Positions 5,580-6,910 of a stretch of DNA of 6,910 bases are shown in pieces (the first letter of the stretch is position 1; each line of letters begins with the position of its first letter). The DNA comes from an uncultured Porphyromonas sp. (GTDB taxonomy: Bacteria > Bacteroidota > Bacteroidia > Bacteroidales > Porphyromonadaceae): the NCBI GenBank assembly GCA_946222055.1, contig CAMIEW010000046.1:1-6910 (forward strand), given 5' to 3'. Under the pieces are notes generated by a model. The model did not search any database. It was not told the origin of the DNA and saw only the letters and a list, made by a program, of their open reading frames with translations. The position numbers and the translations under genes are program-made.

Positions 5580-6910
5580 TTAGAGATTGATGCTCATACC
5601 TATGGTGAAGATTCTATTCATCGGATAGTTCTTGCCACCATCCGCTGAGACGAAGACGAGTTCCGGGTCATAGAAAGATGGCATACGGGTCAAGGTGAAT
5701 AGATTTTCACCAGAGAAGTAAACTTGTAGCTTGGAAAGATTAAGCGGTGACACAATGCTCTCTGGGAGGTCGTAAGACAGTGTGATGTTCTTGACCCTCA
5801 GGTACGATGCATCGAGCAGATATCTATCTGTATTGTGGATGAGGGTCTTGCCGCGGAAGTCATTGTTGTTTCCCACCGGTGAGATATAGGGCTTGGGATA
5901 ATAGGCACCCTTATTGTCTGGTGTCCAGTAGTCGAGGTGCTCCTTGAAGACCGTGACCTGCGCAAAGGATGATGCACCTGAGAAGTATGGAGAACCACCG
6001 GGGGCATAGTTTCGCTTGCCAACACCCTGAAGCAGAACACTCAGACTGACCCCCTTGTAAGAGCATAGTCCGTTGAGGGAGAAGAGATACCTGGGTGTGC
6101 TGTTGCCAATGATGGTCATATCGCCCATATCATCGAGCGTATTCTTGCCATAGTCGATCACCTTGTCACCGTTAAGGTCTCTGAACTTGACATCACCAGG
6201 AGTGAAGGCTCTCGAGGAGAGCTTGGAGGTGTTGAAGGTCTTGTTGTACTGGTCGGCTTCTTCCTGAGTTTGGATGAGACCGTCGGCTCGATAGCCCCAG
6301 ATCTCACCGGGTTGCTTGCCGGGGTACCAGTTGCCTCGGGGATTTGTAAGGGAGGGGTTAGAGTACTCAAGGACTACAGACTTCGCATCGGAGATCATTC
6401 CTCCTATGCTATAGTCTATCTCATCCGTAATCTTACCACGATAGTTAATGGAGAGCTCCCATCCTCTACTACGCATCACTGCATTGTTGGACTGAGGTAC
6501 AGCAGCGCCAAACATGTCGGCTACATCCTCACTCGGTCCGAGCATATCCTGCGTGGTGCGATTGAACCAATCAAATGTACCAGTTAGAGAGTTGTTGAAA
6601 AGTCCAAAGTCAAGCCCGACATTGATGTTTTCCACCTTCTCCCAAGTAACATTGTCTGCAATTGCCCCAGGTGCATTGATGATCATTTCTCGGCCGTTCT
6701 TGAAAAACCAGTTCCCCTGAGGTCTCGAGGACATTGTCTGTGCGAATGTGTACAGCCCCGCACCGCTCTGGTTACCAAGCCAGCCGTATGATCCTCTTAG
6801 TTTTAGGGTACCCACAGTGTCAGAAATTGGCTGCATAAAGTCCTCGTGTGCGATATTCCACCCGAGAGACACTGAGGGGAAAAAGCCCCATCGACTGCCT
6901 TCCTTAAATC
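5580..6910 (-). CDS. SusC/RagA-family TonB-dependent transporter, C-terminal part
   Basis: The frame is open from the window edge to the TAA at 5582-5580 and gives 442 residues, roughly the last 40% of a protein that is usually about 1000 residues. It enters with F-K-E-G-S-R-W-G-F-F-P-S-V-S-L-G-W, the usual beta-barrel motif of SusC proteins. The GTG at 6872 is internal, not a start. Later landmarks are L-R-G-S-Y-G-W-L-G-N-Q, the motif P-G-D-V-K-F-R-D-L-N-G-D (about 6150-6195), H-L-D-Y-W-T-P-D-N and S-Y-L-R-V-K-N-I-T-L-S-Y near the end. The barrel closes with F-T-I-G-M-S-I-N-L. It forms the outer-membrane import channel with the SusD protein encoded 4 nt downstream. The plug domain, TonB box and any STN domain are outside the window. 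Confidence 0.96.
   Translation of the reverse strand, partial: FKEGSRWGFFPSVSLGWNIAHEDFMQPISDTVGTLKLRGSYGWLGNQSGAGLYTFAQTMSSRPQGNWFFKNGREMIINAPGAIADNVTWEKVENINVGLDFGLFNNSLTGTFDWFNRTTQDMLGPSEDVADMFGAAVPQSNNAVMRSRGWELSINYRGKITDEIDYSIGGMISDAKSVVLEYSNPSLTNPRGNWYPGKQPGEIWGYRADGLIQTQEEADQYNKTFNTSKLSSRAFTPGDVKFRDLNGDKVIDYGKNTLDDMGDMTIIGNSTPRYLFSLNGLCSYKGVSLSVLLQGVGKRNYAPGGSPYFSGASSFAQVTVFKEHLDYWTPDNKGAYYPKPYISPVGNNNDFRGKTLIHNTDRYLLDASYLRVKNITLSYDLPESIVSPLNLSKLQVYFSGENLFTLTRMPSFYDPELVFVSADGGKNYPMNRIFTIGMSINL

Noticed and set aside
5580..6872. A 430-residue SusC-like protein starting at the GTG at 6872
   Set aside because: The frame continues upstream to the window edge with typical SusC barrel sequence (G-F-F-P-S), so the GTG is an internal valine codon.
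1..6910. CRISPR arrays, insertion sequences, attachment sites or tRNA genes
   Set aside because: No regularly spaced direct repeats, transposase frames, terminal inverted repeats with target duplications or cloverleaf sequences were seen.

Overview
The window looks like part of a Bacteroidota (probably Bacteroidales) chromosome. The evidence is a SusC/SusD pair, a BACON-domain lipoprotein, a DUF4924 protein, a TAnnTTTG-type -7 promoter box and start codons mostly without Shine-Dalgarno sequences. A relatively GC-rich Porphyromonas-like organism would fit, but the genus is inference. Every supported gene is on the minus strand, so transcription runs from high to low coordinates.

Region 1 (6910 down to 1800) is the downstream part of a polysaccharide utilization locus. 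In order of transcription it holds the C-terminal 442 residues of a SusC-type TonB-dependent transporter (cut by the window edge), a complete SusD-like lipoprotein, a small single-BACON lipoprotein and a serine-type S1 sulfatase resembling N-acetylglucosamine-6-O-sulfatases. Gaps of 4, 28 and 7 nt and a strong hairpin terminator (1710-1757) after the last gene suggest one operon. The likely scheme is capture of a sulfated host-type glycan or fragment at the surface (SusD, perhaps the BACON protein), import through SusC and removal of sulfate by the sulfatase. The promoter, any regulator and any glycoside hydrolases lie outside the window.

Region 2 (1429-1799) is non-coding. It holds the 3' end of the locus (two hairpins, the second a terminator), then a good -7 box at 1629-1636. 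About 140 nt of potentially structured RNA follow, ending in a 14-bp hairpin with a U-rich tail. This is either a free-standing small RNA or an attenuator leader for greA, and it is the most interesting unexplained element here.

Region 3 (1428 down to 1) is a compact housekeeping operon: greA (transcript cleavage factor), a HIT-family nucleotide hydrolase and a DUF4924 protein, separated by 14 and 3 nt. A further gene starts at base 20 with a 4-base ATGA overlap and leaves the window after six codons.

Hand-counted sample lines give about 57-68% G+C in the sulfatase and DUF4924 regions but about 45-52% in the susC, susD and BACON genes, a compositional step inside the apparent locus.
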